The translations under genes and the position numbers were made by a program. From Pseudomonadaceae bacterium SI-3 (GTDB taxonomy: Bacteria; Pseudomonadota; Gammaproteobacteria; Pseudomonadales; Pseudomonadaceae), in assembly GCA_004010935.1 (NCBI GenBank), contig CP026511.1:3782001-3846000 (forward strand): DNA of 64,000 bases. The letters are read 5' to 3'. How positions within the stretch are numbered: position 1 is the stretch's first letter; every line of letters begins with the position of its first letter. Shown here piece by piece: positions 1 to 11,034 of this stretch. The notes beneath the pieces were generated by a model. That model had not been told where the DNA came from, did no database searches, and saw only the letters and a list, made by a program, of their open reading frames with translations.

Positions 1-549
1 ATAGCCCTGTGCACCGCCAGTGCACCAGGCAATCCGCCTGATCAAGCCAGGCCCTTCAACCATCAGCGGCTCACGCCCAAGCGCAGCGTGAACTCGACGC
101 ATGAAATCAGCCGGCGTAAGCGGCGTATCGAGGGCGCCCACAAGCCCGACCGAACGAGGATTATCCGGCTCCAAAGCGCCCTCAATGGTCAACGCGAGCA
201 GGCGCGCCAACTGCACGTTGTTACCCACCTCGGGATGGACGTCGAGTGGCAGGTGATAGGCAAGCAAACTGATGTCATTGCTGAGCAGTGTTTTCAGCCG
301 GCGCTGCTTGATTCCAACTACATGCGGATCTTCGTTCTTCCAGAAATAGCCGTGGTGCACCAGCACCACATCGGCTTGCGCCTCGACGGCTGCATCCAGC
401 AACGCCTGGCTAGCGGTGACGCCGCTGACGATGCGCTGTACCTGCGGGCGCCCCTCCACCTGCAAGCCGTTAGGACAATAATCAGGAATCTTCGCGGCGT
501 TCAGGAAGCGGTCGGATTCATCGACCAGGGTGGTCAGCGCGACAGCCAT
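1..549 (-). CDS. NIF3-like dinuclear metal centre protein (partial)
   Basis: This is the N-terminal part (183 codons) of a YbgI/NIF3-family protein; the gene runs off the left edge of the window. The family forms hexameric rings with a two-metal site, and its cellular role is not settled. Family segments visible in the translation are DYCPNGLQVEG near residue 25, VLVHHGYFW with the metal-ligand histidines near residue 65, and LLAYHLPLDVHPEVGNN near residue 95. The ATG at 549 has a strong AGGAGGA ribosome site at 557-563. It is divergent from algW, as I recall for P. aeruginosa PA4445/PA4446. Confidence 0.88.
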   Translation of the reverse strand, partial: MAVALTTLVDESDRFLNAAKIPDYCPNGLQVEGRPQVQRIVSGVTASQALLDAAVEAQADVVLVHHGYFWKNEDPHVVGIKQRRLKTLLSNDISLLAYHLPLDVHPEVGNNVQLARLLALTIEGALEPDNPRSVGLVGALDTPLTPADFMRRVHAALGREPLMVEGPGLIRRIAWCTGGAQGY

Positions 550-702
550 GCAAGCATCCTCCTATGGGATCAGTGACTAGAAAGCGGCGTTATTTACGAA
601 AAAACAGACGAGACAAACATCAGAAAATGTCGCGGATTAACCGTTCTAGACGGTGCGTTGCAGTTTTGCCGCCGGCAAGGCTGCATTTCACAGCCAGCTT
701 CG

Positions 703-708
703 TATAAT
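703..708 (+). promoter_or_regulatory. Probable -10 element upstream of algW
   Basis: A perfect TATAAT lies 58 bases before the algW start codon, in the divergent gap between the NIF3-like gene and algW. No good -35 hexamer is visible at 16-18 bases upstream, so the promoter would need an activator or is only a chance match. Confidence 0.4.
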
Positions 709-765
709 GCCGCCACCTTAAGAGGCGCTCTCGCCTTCCGCAACCTGCTCGGACGTCCCATCGCG

Positions 766-1923
766 ATGATCAATGCCCTGCGTTTTTTTGGCTGGCCGTT
801 GCTGGTAGGCCTGCTAGTGGCCCTGCTGATCATTCAGCGCTACCCGCATCTGGTAGGGCTCGGCGCCGAGCCGGAGTACAGCCTGCAGCAAGCGCCGCTG
901 ATCGGCATCCCCCAGCAAGGCCCCTACTCCTATGCCAACGCAGTCAGCAGCGCTGCGCCCGCAGTGGCTAATCTCTACACCACCAAGGTGATCGATAGCG
1001 CCAGCCAGCCGCCCATGCTCAAGGACGATCCGCTGTTCCGGCGCTTCTACGGGGACAACTTGCCGCGTCAACGTCGCATGGAATCGAGCCTGGGCTCGGC
1101 GGTGATCATGAGCCCGGAAGGCTACCTGCTGACCAACAACCACGTCACGGCGAATGCGGAACAGATCGTCGTGGCATTGCGCGATGGTCGGGAGACCCTG
1201 GCACGGGTAATCGGCAGCGACCCTGAGACCGATCTAGCGGTGCTCAAGATCGACCTGGCGGACCTGCCTGCGATCACCATCGGCCGCTCGGATGGCATTC
1301 GCATCGGGGACGTGACGCTGGCGATCGGTAATCCGTTCGGCGTGGGGCAAACCGTGACGATGGGCATCATCAGCGCAACCGGCCGTAACCAGCTGGGACT
1401 GAATACCTACGAGGACTTCATCCAGACCGACGCGGCGATCAACCGCGGTAACTCGGGTGGTGCGCTGGTGGATACTGCCGGCCACCTGATCGGCATAAAC
1501 ACGGCAATCATCTCCGAGTCCGGCGGATCACAGGGCATCGGCTTCGCCATCCCGGTGAAGCTCGCCATGGACGTAATGAAATCCATCATCGAGCATGGCC
1601 AAGTCATTCGCGGCTGGCTAGGTGTCGAGGTGCAATCGCTCACACCGGAACTGGCAGAGTCCTTCGGCCAAGCCGGTCGGCCCGGAATCGTTGTTGCTGG
1701 TGTCTACCGCGATGGGCCGGCTGAACGCGCTGGTCTGCTGCCGGGCGACCTCATCCTCAGCATCGATGGTGCGCAGGCAAGCGATGGTCGCAGTTCAATG
1801 AACCAGGTTGCCCAGGTGCGACCCGGGGACAAAATCGATATCGACATTCTGCGCAACGGCAAGCCGCTGACGCTGACGGCCGAGGTGGGCATGCGACCAC
1901 TGGTGGAGAAAGCTCCGCAATAA
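766..1923 (+). CDS. algW: Periplasmic serine protease AlgW (DegS/HtrA family)
   Basis: Site-1 protease of the envelope-stress cascade that cleaves the anti-sigma factor MucA/RseA and frees AlgU/RpoE. The 385-residue product has one N-terminal membrane anchor (about residues 7-24), a trypsin-like domain with His126, Asp156 and Ser230 (in GNSGGA), and a single C-terminal PDZ domain from about residue 285. One PDZ and the anchor point to DegS/AlgW rather than the two-PDZ DegP/MucD. The ATG at 766 is preferred over an upstream in-frame start at 658 because it begins directly at the membrane anchor and gives the family length. Confidence 0.93.
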   Translation: MINALRFFGWPLLVGLLVALLIIQRYPHLVGLGAEPEYSLQQAPLIGIPQQGPYSYANAVSSAAPAVANLYTTKVIDSASQPPMLKDDPLFRRFYGDNLPRQRRMESSLGSAVIMSPEGYLLTNNHVTANAEQIVVALRDGRETLARVIGSDPETDLAVLKIDLADLPAITIGRSDGIRIGDVTLAIGNPFGVGQTVTMGIISATGRNQLGLNTYEDFIQTDAAINRGNSGGALVDTAGHLIGINTAIISESGGSQGIGFAIPVKLAMDVMKSIIEHGQVIRGWLGVEVQSLTPELAESFGQAGRPGIVVAGVYRDGPAERAGLLPGDLILSIDGAQASDGRSSMNQVAQVRPGDKIDIDILRNGKPLTLTAEVGMRPLVEKAPQ

Positions 1924-2179
1924 CCCGCTCGTTCGGCCGAGCAATCAAGCGGGGTGCGTACTCGACGCTCAAGCAGGCCTAGGCTTTGCGTCCTCAGTGA
2001 GGCGAGAACCGTAGCGGTAATTCAACTGAGCCAGAGAGGCCACTGTAGGGACGAAACACTCCTGCCCGGTCTATGCCGAGCAGATTGTTCGGGGACGGCG
2101 ATACGATCAAACTGGCCGCTGCTACCACCGACGCCGGAGATAGCAGCTGCATGTGACTGGACGCTTGCAGCGCGCCGGA

Positions 2180-3235
2180 TTAGCCGATGTGCTTTAGCGC
2201 ATCGAGTAATGCCTGATTCTGCTCCGGCGCCCCGATAGTGATCCGCAGAAACTGCTCGATGCGCCCCTGCTTGAAGTGCCGCACGATAACGCCGTGTTCG
2301 CGAAGCCCGGCTGCCAGCGCAGCGGCGTCGCGCTGCGGATGCCGGGCGAAGATGAAGTTCGCTGCCGAGGGCAGCACCTCAAAGCCTAACGCCTGCATCG
2401 CAACGGTTACGGCTTCGCGACTGGCGATCACCTGCTGGCAGGTTTGCTCGAAATAAGCGCGGTCTTCGAACGCAGCCGCAGCGCCGGCAATGGCGATGCG
2501 GTCCAGCGGGTAGGAGTTGAAACTGTTCTTGATGCGCTCCAGAGCCTCAATAAGATCCGGATGCCCTACTGCAAGCCCCACACGCAGCCCTGCCAGCGAG
2601 CGAGATTTGGATAATGTCTGGGTAACCAGCAGGTTCGGGTAACGATCCACTAATGCGATTGCCGACTCACCGCCGAAGTCGATATAGGCCTCATCGACCA
2701 CAACGACCGAATCGGGTTTTTTCTGCAGCAGCCGCTCGATGGCCTCAAGCGGCAGCAGGCAACCTGTCGGCGCGTTGGGATTGGGAAAAATTATTCCCCC
2801 GTTTGGCCGAGCGTAATCGGCCACCTCGATCTGAAACTTGTCATCCAGCGCGATAGCCTCATGGGCGATGCCATACAGGGCGCAATAGACCGGGTAGAAG
2901 CTGTAGGTTACGTCGGGAAACAGCAGCGGCTTGCCATGCTGGAAGAGCCCGTGAAAGACGTGGGCCAGTACCTCGTCCGAGCCATTGCCGACGAAAACCT
3001 GGTCCGGCCGGACGTGATAGTAATCAGCGACGGCGCGCTTGAGTCGCTCACCGTTCGGATCCGGATACAGCCGCAGGTTGTCGTTCAGCTCAGCCTGCAT
3101 CGCTGCGAGCGCCTTGGGCGACGGCCCGTAGGGGTTCTCATTGGTGTTGAGCTTGACCAAATTGGTCAGCTTCGGCTGCTCACCGGGCACATAGGGAACT
3201 AGCTCTTTTACGAAGGGGCTCCAGAATTTGCTCAT
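2180..3235 (-). CDS. hisC: Histidinol-phosphate aminotransferase
   Basis: PLP enzyme of histidine synthesis that converts imidazole-acetol phosphate and glutamate to histidinol phosphate. The 351-residue product is a fold-type I aminotransferase with [12 protein letters not shown] near residue 30, the VVDEAYIDF segment near residue 180, and the PLP lysine Lys210 in [14 protein letters not shown]. It is the last gene of the hisG-hisD-hisC run, 119 bases after hisD. About 256 bases follow before algW, with only a weak hairpin in them. Confidence 0.95.
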   Translation of the reverse strand: MSKFWSPFVKELVPYVPGEQPKLTNLVKLNTNENPYGPSPKALAAMQAELNDNLRLYPDPNGERLKRAVADYYHVRPDQVFVGNGSDEVLAHVFHGLFQHGKPLLFPDVTYSFYPVYCALYGIAHEAIALDDKFQIEVADYARPNGGIIFPNPNAPTGCLLPLEAIERLLQKKPDSVVVVDEAYIDFGGESAIALVDRYPNLLVTQTLSKSRSLAGLRVGLAVGHPDLIEALERIKNSFNSYPLDRIAIAGAAAAFEDRAYFEQTCQQVIASREAVTVAMQALGFEVLPSAANFIFARHPQRDAAALAAGLREHGVIVRHFKQGRIEQFLRITIGAPEQNQALLDALKHIG

Positions 3236-3354
3236 CCGCCCTTCTCTCCTCAGAAAATGATCGATTGCCGCCGGGGGAGTCGGTCAGGCGTTCCCTACCG
3301 GTCGGGTTGGCAAGACAAAACAAGCGAAGCCTCATTCGCTCCGCTTGGTTACAG

Positions 3355-4665
3355 CTACCCCTTGATTCGGTACTCGGCGCTGCGTGCGTGAGCGGTAAGA
3401 GACTCACCCCGCGCGAGTACCGAGGCGACCTTGCCCAGTTCGGATGCACCTTCAGCCGAACAGTTGATGATCGAGGAGCGCTTCTGGAAATCGTACACGC
3501 CCAAGGGTGAGGAGAATCGCGCAGTGCCCGAGGTTGGCAAGACATGATTCGGCCCAGCGCAGTAATCGCCCAACGCCTCGGCCGTGTAACGCCCCATGAA
3601 AATCGCTCCCGCATGTCGAATCTGCGGCAGCCACGCATCGGGATCAGCCACTGATAGCTCGAGGTGCTCGGGCGCGATGCGATTAGCGACATCAATCGCC
3701 TGCTGCATGTCAGCAACCTGAATCAATGCCCCACGCCCCTGCAGCGAGGCGCGAGCGATTTCGCTACGTTCAAGGGTCGGCAGCAAACGGGAGATGCTTT
3801 CAGCGACTCGGTCGAGGAAAGCTGCATCCGGACTGACCAGAATCGACTGCGCATCTTCGTCGTGCTCGGCCTGGGAAAACAGATCCATGGCGATCCAGTC
3901 GGGATCGGTCTGGCCGTCGCACACCACCAGAATCTCGGAGGGGCCGGCGATCATGTCGATACCGACTTTGCCGAACACGTGGCGCTTGGCCGTCGCGACA
4001 TAGATGTTGCCTGGCCCGACAATCTTGTCGACTGGCGGGACGCTTTCGGTTCCGTAGGCCAGCGCAGCGACAGCCTGAGCCCCACCGATGGTGAATACCC
4101 GATCGACGCCAGCGATGCACGCGGCAGCCAGCACCAGCTCGTTGATTTCACCGCGCGGAGTGGGGACCACCATCACGACCTCCGGCACCCCTGCAACCTT
4201 CGCAGGGATGGCGTTCATCAGCACTGACGATGGATACGATGCCTTGCCACCTGGCACGTACAGGCCCGCGCGATCAAGTGGCGTGACTTTCTGACCAAGC
4301 ACGGTGCCGTCAGCTTCGGTGTAGGTCCAGGAGTCCTGCTTTTGCCTTTCATGATAGAGGCGGACACGTTCGGCGGCAGCTTCCAGCGCTTGGCGCTGGG
4401 CCGAGCTGATCCGTGTAAGCGCCAGCTCAAGCCGCTCACGCGGTAGGATCAGGTCAGCCATGGAGGCGACTTCAAGGCCATCAAAACGCTGGGTCAGCTC
4501 CACCAGGGCGGCATCGCCACGCTCGCGGACGGCCTTGATAATCTCCAGCACCCGCTGATTGACAGCATCATCGGACACGCTTTCCCAGCTCAACAGATGA
4601 TCCAGGTGTCGCGCGAAATCGGGATCAGCTGCATTGAGTCGGCGGATGTCGATGGGAGCGGTCAT
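3355..4665 (-). CDS. hisD: Histidinol dehydrogenase
   Basis: Zinc- and NAD-dependent enzyme of the last two oxidation steps from histidinol to histidine. The 436-residue product has the family segments [44 protein letters not shown] and, near the C terminus, the [19 protein letters not shown] region. I take the ATG at 4665 rather than 4677: the bases just before it contain GAGG with six-base spacing, and the protein then begins [15 protein letters not shown] as its relatives do. It sits between hisG and hisC. Confidence 0.95.
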   Translation of the reverse strand: MTAPIDIRRLNAADPDFARHLDHLLSWESVSDDAVNQRVLEIIKAVRERGDAALVELTQRFDGLEVASMADLILPRERLELALTRISSAQRQALEAAAERVRLYHERQKQDSWTYTEADGTVLGQKVTPLDRAGLYVPGGKASYPSSVLMNAIPAKVAGVPEVVMVVPTPRGEINELVLAAACIAGVDRVFTIGGAQAVAALAYGTESVPPVDKIVGPGNIYVATAKRHVFGKVGIDMIAGPSEILVVCDGQTDPDWIAMDLFSQAEHDEDAQSILVSPDAAFLDRVAESISRLLPTLERSEIARASLQGRGALIQVADMQQAIDVANRIAPEHLELSVADPDAWLPQIRHAGAIFMGRYTAEALGDYCAGPNHVLPTSGTARFSSPLGVYDFQKRSSIINCSAEGASELGKVASVLARGESLTAHARSAEYRIKG

Positions 4666-4796
4666 AACGGGCCTCATGAAGGGATGAGTACAGCGATAGT
4701 CAGGCGCCCTAGACTAACAAGCCGACCGCGCGGGCACCTGGATATTTAGGCTATGACGCGGATAGGCTGGCCGGCCGTGTACCGCCGGGCCGTTGA

Positions 4797-5426
4797 TCAC
4801 TCGTGGTGGGCAATGGCGCTCTGGAGCGCGTCGATCAGGGCCTGGATGCGCGCATGCTGCATCTTCATTGAGGCCTTGTTGACCACCAGGCGCGAGCTGA
4901 TCATGGCGATCAGTTCCTGGGGCTCCAACCCGTTGGCGCGCAGCGTGTTACCGGTGTCGACGACGTCGATAATCTTGTCTGCCAGCCCCACCAGAGGCGC
5001 AAGCTCCATTGAGCCGTAGAGCTTAATGATATCGACCTGCCGCCCCTGCTCGGCGTAGTAGCGCTTGGCGACATTGACGAATTTGGTCGCAACCCGCAGA
5101 CGCCCCTTGGGCTCTGCTGCACCGACCTTTCCGGCCGTCATCAACTTGCAGTTGGCGATCCGCAGGTCCAGCGGCTCGTAAAGCCCTTGCCCGCCGTATT
5201 CCATCAGCACGTCCTTGCCCGCGACGCCAAGGTCCGCGGCGCCGTGCTCGACATAGGTCGGTACATCCGTGGCACGCACGATCAGCAGACGCACATCGTC
5301 TTGCGTAGTCGGGATGATCAGCTTACGGCTTTTTTCCGGATTCTCGGTGGGGACGATACCGGCGGCGGCGAGCAGCGGCAGCGTATCGTCGAGGATGCGG
5401 CCTTTGGACAGGGCGATGGTGAGCAT
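4797..5426 (-). CDS. hisG: ATP phosphoribosyltransferase, short form
   Basis: First enzyme of histidine synthesis, joining ATP and PRPP. At 209 residues it lacks the C-terminal regulatory ACT-like domain, so it is the short HisG type that needs HisZ as a partner; hisZ is not in this window. Visible segments are the N-terminal [40 protein letters not shown], and the PRPP-loop-like [13 protein letters not shown] near residue 155. It lies downstream of murA with a 115-base gap. Confidence 0.94.
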   Translation of the reverse strand: MLTIALSKGRILDDTLPLLAAAGIVPTENPEKSRKLIIPTTQDDVRLLIVRATDVPTYVEHGAADLGVAGKDVLMEYGGQGLYEPLDLRIANCKLMTAGKVGAAEPKGRLRVATKFVNVAKRYYAEQGRQVDIIKLYGSMELAPLVGLADKIIDVVDTGNTLRANGLEPQELIAMISSRLVVNKASMKMQHARIQALIDALQSAIAHHE

Positions 5427-5541
5427 GAACGGTTTATTCCTTGAAGCCTATTGATGGCGACCTTGGCATCGGCCCGGGCAATTGCAGACCTCGGCGGTGG
5501 GCTGCCAAAATCGAGCCGGCAACCCTAGCCTATTCCCTCAG

Positions 5542-6864
<1,323 letters not shown>

Positions 6865-6909
6865 TTATCGGTCGCACACAGACTGAGAGATGCCTGTTAT
6901 GACTGGCGA

Positions 6910-7149
6910 TCAGCCACGCGCAAGCCAGTCGGCACGACTGAAGAATTTCATCGTAACGGCGTGGATGCTACCGTCGGCGATCCACGGATTCAGATGAGCA
7001 TAAATCTGTTGCTGACGCTTGACCGGACTCATGCCCGCCAATTCGTCGCTGATCACATTCAATTGGAAGTTGCAGCCCTCGCCTTCGACTTCCACCTGAG
7101 CGCCTGAAAGCTTCTCTTCCAGAAAATTCTTAACTTCTACGGCCTGCAT
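6910..7149 (-). CDS. ibaG: BolA family protein IbaG
   Basis: Small BolA-like protein (79 residues), a partner of monothiol glutaredoxins in iron-sulfur handling; in E. coli IbaG is linked to acid stress. The BolA signature is visible in the middle (CNFQLNVISDEL) and in the C-terminal half (KRQQQIYAHLNPWI, then IHAVTMKFF). The ATG at 7149 is chosen over 7179 because GAGGT stands just upstream and the extra ten residues are arginine-rich and unlike the family. It is followed by murA. Confidence 0.87.
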   Translation of the reverse strand: MQAVEVKNFLEEKLSGAQVEVEGEGCNFQLNVISDELAGMSPVKRQQQIYAHLNPWIADGSIHAVTMKFFSRADWLARG

Positions 7150-7248
7150 GTTCAACCTCGATCGGCGCCGGACGCGCACGGCCGGTCATCATACAAAAAA
7201 GCCCGGAGGCTGCGAACCCCAAAGCCGCGCTGACTGACGAAGCTGCAT

Positions 7249-7731
7249 TCAGTCGAGCGTTTCGGCATCGGCGTCGCGCCGCTGCGGATGTCGGCTGCTG
7301 GGCGCCACCGCGGGGAAACGAGATGACGCGAAGCGCACCACCAGAATAGCCACCGCCAGCAGAAGGATCGCTCCGGAAATATAGACGACACCCATATCCG
7401 GACGGTGGTGGTGCGAGACGTCGGAGATCAGCAGCCGGGTCAACGCGGTGATTGCGACATAGATCAAAAAGCGCACCGGCATATGGTTGGTCTTGAAGTA
7501 GATACCCACCATCGCACCGAGCTCGAGATAGATGAACAGCAGCAGAATGTCATCAACGCTGATGCTGCCTTTCTCGACCATGCCTAGAAACGCAACCAAC
7601 CCAGCCCAGGCGGTGACGGCACCGATCGCGAACAGCGACAGGTAGTGAAAGGTCTCGACCAGAAGATTACCCAACGACTCAGCGGCCAAGTGCACCTTGG
7701 CCCGCGTCGCTTCCGCCCAGCGCAGCAACAT
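7249..7731 (-). CDS. PsiE-like inner-membrane protein
   Basis: A 160-residue membrane protein resembling the phosphate-starvation-inducible PsiE family, whose function is unknown. It shows four hydrophobic segments (about residues 28-50, 62-80, 86-104 and 113-132), the LLLFIYLELGAMVGIYF motif, and a charged cytoplasmic tail. Its ATG shares a base with the mlaB stop (TAATG), so it is probably translated as the last gene of the mla operon. I do not recall it at this place in P. aeruginosa. No Pho box could serve it alone, because mlaB overlaps its start. Confidence 0.75.
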   Translation of the reverse strand: MLLRWAEATRAKVHLAAESLGNLLVETFHYLSLFAIGAVTAWAGLVAFLGMVEKGSISVDDILLLFIYLELGAMVGIYFKTNHMPVRFLIYVAITALTRLLISDVSHHHRPDMGVVYISGAILLLAVAILVVRFASSRFPAVAPSSRHPQRRDADAETLD

Positions 7732-8057
7732 TACACAGCTCCTTCTGTTTCGTCCGCCAGCGAAAGAACATCCAGCAAACCGGATACCCGCGCTAGGTCC
7801 CGCATGTCAGCGGGCAAACCAGTAATAACAAGCTCATCGCCCTGTTTCTGCACATCCCGGGTGAAGGCCAAAAGCAAAGACAAGCCGACACTACTGGATC
7901 GTTCAACCTCGGAGCAATCGACCAACACGCGCGTGCCCTTGGCCTGACGAATCAGCGCCTGCCCCTGCCGACGCAAGGCTGGGCCGGACTGGTAGTCGAG
8001 CACGCCCGACAGGCGAATCTCGCCGTCAGCGCCCCGCTCAACCCGTCCGTCACTCAT
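7731..8057 (-). CDS. mlaB: MlaB, STAS-domain subunit of phospholipid transporter
   Basis: Cytoplasmic STAS protein that binds the ATPase MlaF and stabilises the MlaFEDB complex in the inner membrane. The 108-residue product shows a STAS pattern: a beta strand, LVDCSEVERSSSVGLSLLLAF with the conserved SSVGL helix start, then LVITGLPADMRDLARVSGLLDVL. Its ATG overlaps the end of mlaC by eight bases and its stop overlaps the start of the PsiE-like gene, so translation is tightly coupled. Confidence 0.88.
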   Translation of the reverse strand: MSDGRVERGADGEIRLSGVLDYQSGPALRRQGQALIRQAKGTRVLVDCSEVERSSSVGLSLLLAFTRDVQKQGDELVITGLPADMRDLARVSGLLDVLSLADETEGAV

Positions 8058-8700
8058 CGCCCGCCGCCCGTTGACCCGCCTCGGTGTCCTTGGCTCGCGC
8101 CACTACCTCGGCCCAACCATCGATGGTCTTATCCAGATCGTCATTGTTCTTCTGCATCGAATCGGCAAATTGATCTCGGAACAGCTTGCCGATATTGATT
8201 CCATTGATGATGACGTTGCGAACCATCCAAACCCCATCATGATTGACCATGGTGTACGACACGGGATAAATCTCGCCCTGACGACCCGTTACTTCCATAC
8301 CGACACTGGTGCGCTCCGGGTCCTGCTTGCCACTGGCGGGAAGGACCTTGATCTGCTGATTGTTGTATTCCAGCAGTGCATTTCCGTAGAACTGCATCAG
8401 GCTGCGTTTGAAGTTTTCCTGAAAGCGTGTGATCTGGGCAGGGCTCGCATTACGCGAGTACTTCACGGTCATGATGCTCCGTGAAATTCCTTCGGCATCC
8501 ACCACCGGCCCCAGAATATTGTTGAGCGACTCGTAAAATGCGCTCGGATCCTGCCGGTACTGCTCCTTGTTCGCCTTGAGATCAGCAAGCAATTCATCAG
8601 TGGTGCGCTCAATCACTTCATGGGCGCTGGGCGCCGCCTGAGCCAGGAGGGGAAAGGCAGCCAGCAGCACCAGCAAGCCGCGACGCAGGGCAGTCATCAT
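8050..8700 (-). CDS. mlaC: MlaC, periplasmic phospholipid carrier
   Basis: Soluble periplasmic shuttle between the outer-membrane MlaA complex and inner-membrane MlaFEDB. The product has a Sec signal peptide (hydrophobic LLVLLAAFPLLAQA, cleavage likely after AQA) and a typical Tol-Tol-Ttg2/MlaC domain with VKYSRNASPAQITRFQENF and the DGVWMVRNVIINGINI tail. I choose ATG 8700 (216 residues) over the GTG at 8709 because GAGG lies eight bases before 8700. It follows mlaD almost directly. Confidence 0.92.
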   Translation of the reverse strand: MMTALRRGLLVLLAAFPLLAQAAPSAHEVIERTTDELLADLKANKEQYRQDPSAFYESLNNILGPVVDAEGISRSIMTVKYSRNASPAQITRFQENFKRSLMQFYGNALLEYNNQQIKVLPASGKQDPERTSVGMEVTGRQGEIYPVSYTMVNHDGVWMVRNVIINGINIGKLFRDQFADSMQKNNDDLDKTIDGWAEVVARAKDTEAGQRAAGDE

Positions 8701-8710
8701 GGGTTGCACC

Positions 8711-9169
8711 TCACTCTTTATTAACCGAATTGAGTAGAAACTTGCCGATCAGCTCTTCCAGCACCAGCGACGACTGGGTATCGCGGATCGTGTCGCCGTC
8801 GCCGAGTGTTTCCTCTTCGCCACCGACGCTGATGCCAATGTATTTCTCGCCGAGCAACCCGGCAGTCAGGATAGAAGCGGTGGAGTCGGTCGGCAGGATG
8901 TCGACGTCTTTCTGAACTTCCAGGGTGACACGGCCGGTATAGCTTTCGCGATCCAGATCGATCGCCGTCACCTTGCCGATGGTCACACCAGCCATGGTGA
9001 CCTTGGATCGGACACTCAAACCGGCAATATTGTCGAAATAGGCGTACAGCTTGTAGGTATCGGTACTGGCGACGTTCAGACCGCTGACCCGCAGCGAAAG
9101 CAGCAGCAAGGCCAGAACGCCCGCCAACAGAAACAGACCAACACCTATTTCCAGGGTGCGGATACGCAT
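8711..9169 (-). CDS. mlaD: MlaD, MCE-domain subunit
   Basis: Inner-membrane-anchored MCE protein that forms the hexameric periplasmic ring of the MlaFEDB phospholipid transporter. At 152 residues it has one N-terminal membrane helix (about residues 8-27) followed by one MCE domain with the pattern YAYFDNIAGLSVRSKVTMAGVTIGKV, and the later GLLGEKYIGISVGG. The ATG overlaps the mlaE stop as TGATG, showing coupling. Confidence 0.93.
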   Translation of the reverse strand: MRIRTLEIGVGLFLLAGVLALLLLSLRVSGLNVASTDTYKLYAYFDNIAGLSVRSKVTMAGVTIGKVTAIDLDRESYTGRVTLEVQKDVDILPTDSTASILTAGLLGEKYIGISVGGEEETLGDGDTIRDTQSSLVLEELIGKFLLNSVNKE

Positions 9170-9966
9170 CAGAAATCTCCAAACATCAAGGCGGTCAGAA
9201 TAAAGTCGAGACCGAGTACTGCCAACGAGGCGTAAACCACGGTTCGGGTGGTGGCGCGACTGATCCCTTCGGACGTCGGTTCGCAGTCGTAGCCCTGAAA
9301 TACCGCTATCCAGGTCACCACGACGGCAAACACCATGCTTTTGATGACGCCGTTCAACACGTCGGTAGAGAAGGTGACACTGTTCTGCATGTTGGCCCAG
9401 AACGAGCCTTCATAGACGCCGAGCCAGTCCACCGCAACCATGGCGCCGCCCCAGATGCCGACGACGTTGAAGATTACGGTGAGCAATGGAAGCGATATGA
9501 AGCCGGCCCATAACCGCGGTGCAACGATGTACTTCAACGGGTCGACACCGATCATCTCCAGGCTGGACAGCTGCTCGGTGGACTTCATGTTGCCGATCTC
9601 GGCCGCCAGCGCCGAGCCCGCACGACCGGCAAACAGCAATGCTGTGACCACTGGTCCCAATTCGCGCAACAGTGTCAGCGCCACCATCTGACCCACGGCC
9701 TGCTCGGAGCCGTAGCTGCTGAGAATGCTATAACCCTGAAGCGCAAGCACCATGCCGATGAATACTCCCGATACCACTACGATCGCGAGAGACAGCACGC
9801 CAACCGAATACAACTGCCTGATCAGTAGAGAGAATCGACCGTCCAGCCCGCTGGGGCCGAACAATGCGTGAAAAAGAAACAGCGTCGCGCGCCCCTGAGT
9901 CGCGACCACGTCCATTCCAGCCTCGCCTACCCGGCGGACACGCTCGATCAAAGAACGCTTACGCAT
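9169..9966 (-). CDS. mlaE: MlaE, permease subunit of phospholipid transporter
   Basis: Permease of the MlaFEDB ABC system (265 residues, five or six hydrophobic segments). The MlaE/YrbE signature is clear: [31 protein letters not shown] with its conserved EIG, then [15 protein letters not shown]. The longer reading from 10029 lies inside mlaF and adds an arginine-rich stretch; ATG 9966 has GAGG five bases upstream and overlaps the mlaF stop by eight bases. Confidence 0.93.
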   Translation of the reverse strand: MRKRSLIERVRRVGEAGMDVVATQGRATLFLFHALFGPSGLDGRFSLLIRQLYSVGVLSLAIVVVSGVFIGMVLALQGYSILSSYGSEQAVGQMVALTLLRELGPVVTALLFAGRAGSALAAEIGNMKSTEQLSSLEMIGVDPLKYIVAPRLWAGFISLPLLTVIFNVVGIWGGAMVAVDWLGVYEGSFWANMQNSVTFSTDVLNGVIKSMVFAVVVTWIAVFQGYDCEPTSEGISRATTRTVVYASLAVLGLDFILTALMFGDF

Positions 9967-10774
9967 CTGAGCCTCGCAAAAGATCCTCGGCATAGGCCGG
10001 CGCCGGAAAATGGAACGGTACCGGACCATCCGCGGCCCCTTTCATGAATTGCCTAATCCGCGGATTGGTCGATTCGTGAAGCTCCGCTGGCGTCCCCTGC
10101 CCCAATACCTGGGCGTCGCCCACCACGTAGATGTAGTCAGCGATGCTCGCGGTTTCGGCCAGGTCGTGGGAGACCACGATACTGGTGATTCCCAGCGCGT
10201 CGGTTAGCAATCGAATCAGCTGTACCAGAACGCCCATTGCAATGGGGTCCTGCCCCGCGAACGGCTCGTCGTACATCAGGATCTGCGGGTCGAGCGCGAT
10301 CGCACGCGCCAGCGCCACCCGCCGTTTCATTCCTCCAGACAGCTCTTCTGGCATCAGCTCGACTGCCCCACGCAAGCCAACCGCCTGCAGTTTCATCAGC
10401 ACGATGTCGCGAATCATCTCTTCGGGCAGCTTGGTGTGGACGCGTAGCGGGAAGGCGACGTTCTCGAACACATCGAGATCCGTGAACAAGGCGCCGCTCT
10501 GGAACAGCACACCCATCTGCTTGCGCATGTCGAACAACTCGCGACGCGACAGCGTCGGCAAATTAGTTCCAGACACCCAGACTTCACCGTGGGTCGGTTT
10601 GAGTTGGGCGGCGATCAGGCGCAGCAAAGTCGTCTTGCCACAGCCGGAAGGGCCCATGATGGCCGTGACCTTGCCGCGGGGAATGACAATGTCGACGTTG
10701 TTGAAAATGCTCCGCTCACCGCGCTTGAAGGTCACACCCTTCAGCTCGACGGCGTTAGCGTTGGCGGCGCTCAT
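9959..10774 (-). CDS. mlaF: MlaF, ATPase subunit of phospholipid transporter
   Basis: ABC ATPase driving lipid movement between inner membrane and MlaC. The 271-residue product has Walker A GPSGCGKT at residues 41-48, the [14 protein letters not shown] signature, Walker [14 protein letters not shown] and an H-loop in VVSHD. It is the first gene of mlaFEDCB and is divergent from kdsD across 260 bases. This operon is also known as ttg2 in Pseudomonas. Confidence 0.94.
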   Translation of the reverse strand: MSAANANAVELKGVTFKRGERSIFNNVDIVIPRGKVTAIMGPSGCGKTTLLRLIAAQLKPTHGEVWVSGTNLPTLSRRELFDMRKQMGVLFQSGALFTDLDVFENVAFPLRVHTKLPEEMIRDIVLMKLQAVGLRGAVELMPEELSGGMKRRVALARAIALDPQILMYDEPFAGQDPIAMGVLVQLIRLLTDALGITSIVVSHDLAETASIADYIYVVGDAQVLGQGTPAELHESTNPRIRQFMKGAADGPVPFHFPAPAYAEDLLRGSDA

Positions 10775-10997
10775 CGGATCTCCTCGGATACAGCTTGCGA
10801 ATCAGACGCCCCCCGTTCTTTCGGAGATACTTCGCAGAGCCGTTTTTGGCGGCGCGAACTATAGCACCGCGCCATGGGCGTCCCAAGCAGGTCTCTGTAT
10901 CGTTGCATGAGCGAGCGCACATTCGTTCAGCCTGGGTTCAGCTTCAAACGCGACGATCCGCGCCACGCTTTTCAGTGAGTGGCGTCCGGTTTACCGC

Positions 10998-11003
10998 TAT
11001 AAT
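10998..11003 (+). promoter_or_regulatory. Probable -10 element upstream of kdsD
   Basis: A perfect TATAAT stands 31 bases before the kdsD ATG in the mlaF-kdsD divergent gap. The -35 position is poor. The surrounding GCTATAATC resembles the element before prfC at 43334. Confidence 0.45.
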
Positions 11004-11034
11004 CCCGCGTTTTCATTCAGGCGATGACCCAGAC

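Noticed and set aside
1924..1953. Hairpin CCCGCT/AGCGGG after algW as terminator
   Set aside because: Short stem, long loop and no T-run; too weak to annotate.
1954..2238. 94-codon plus-strand frame between algW and hisC
   Set aside because: No motif, no ribosome site, and it runs into the antisense of hisC.
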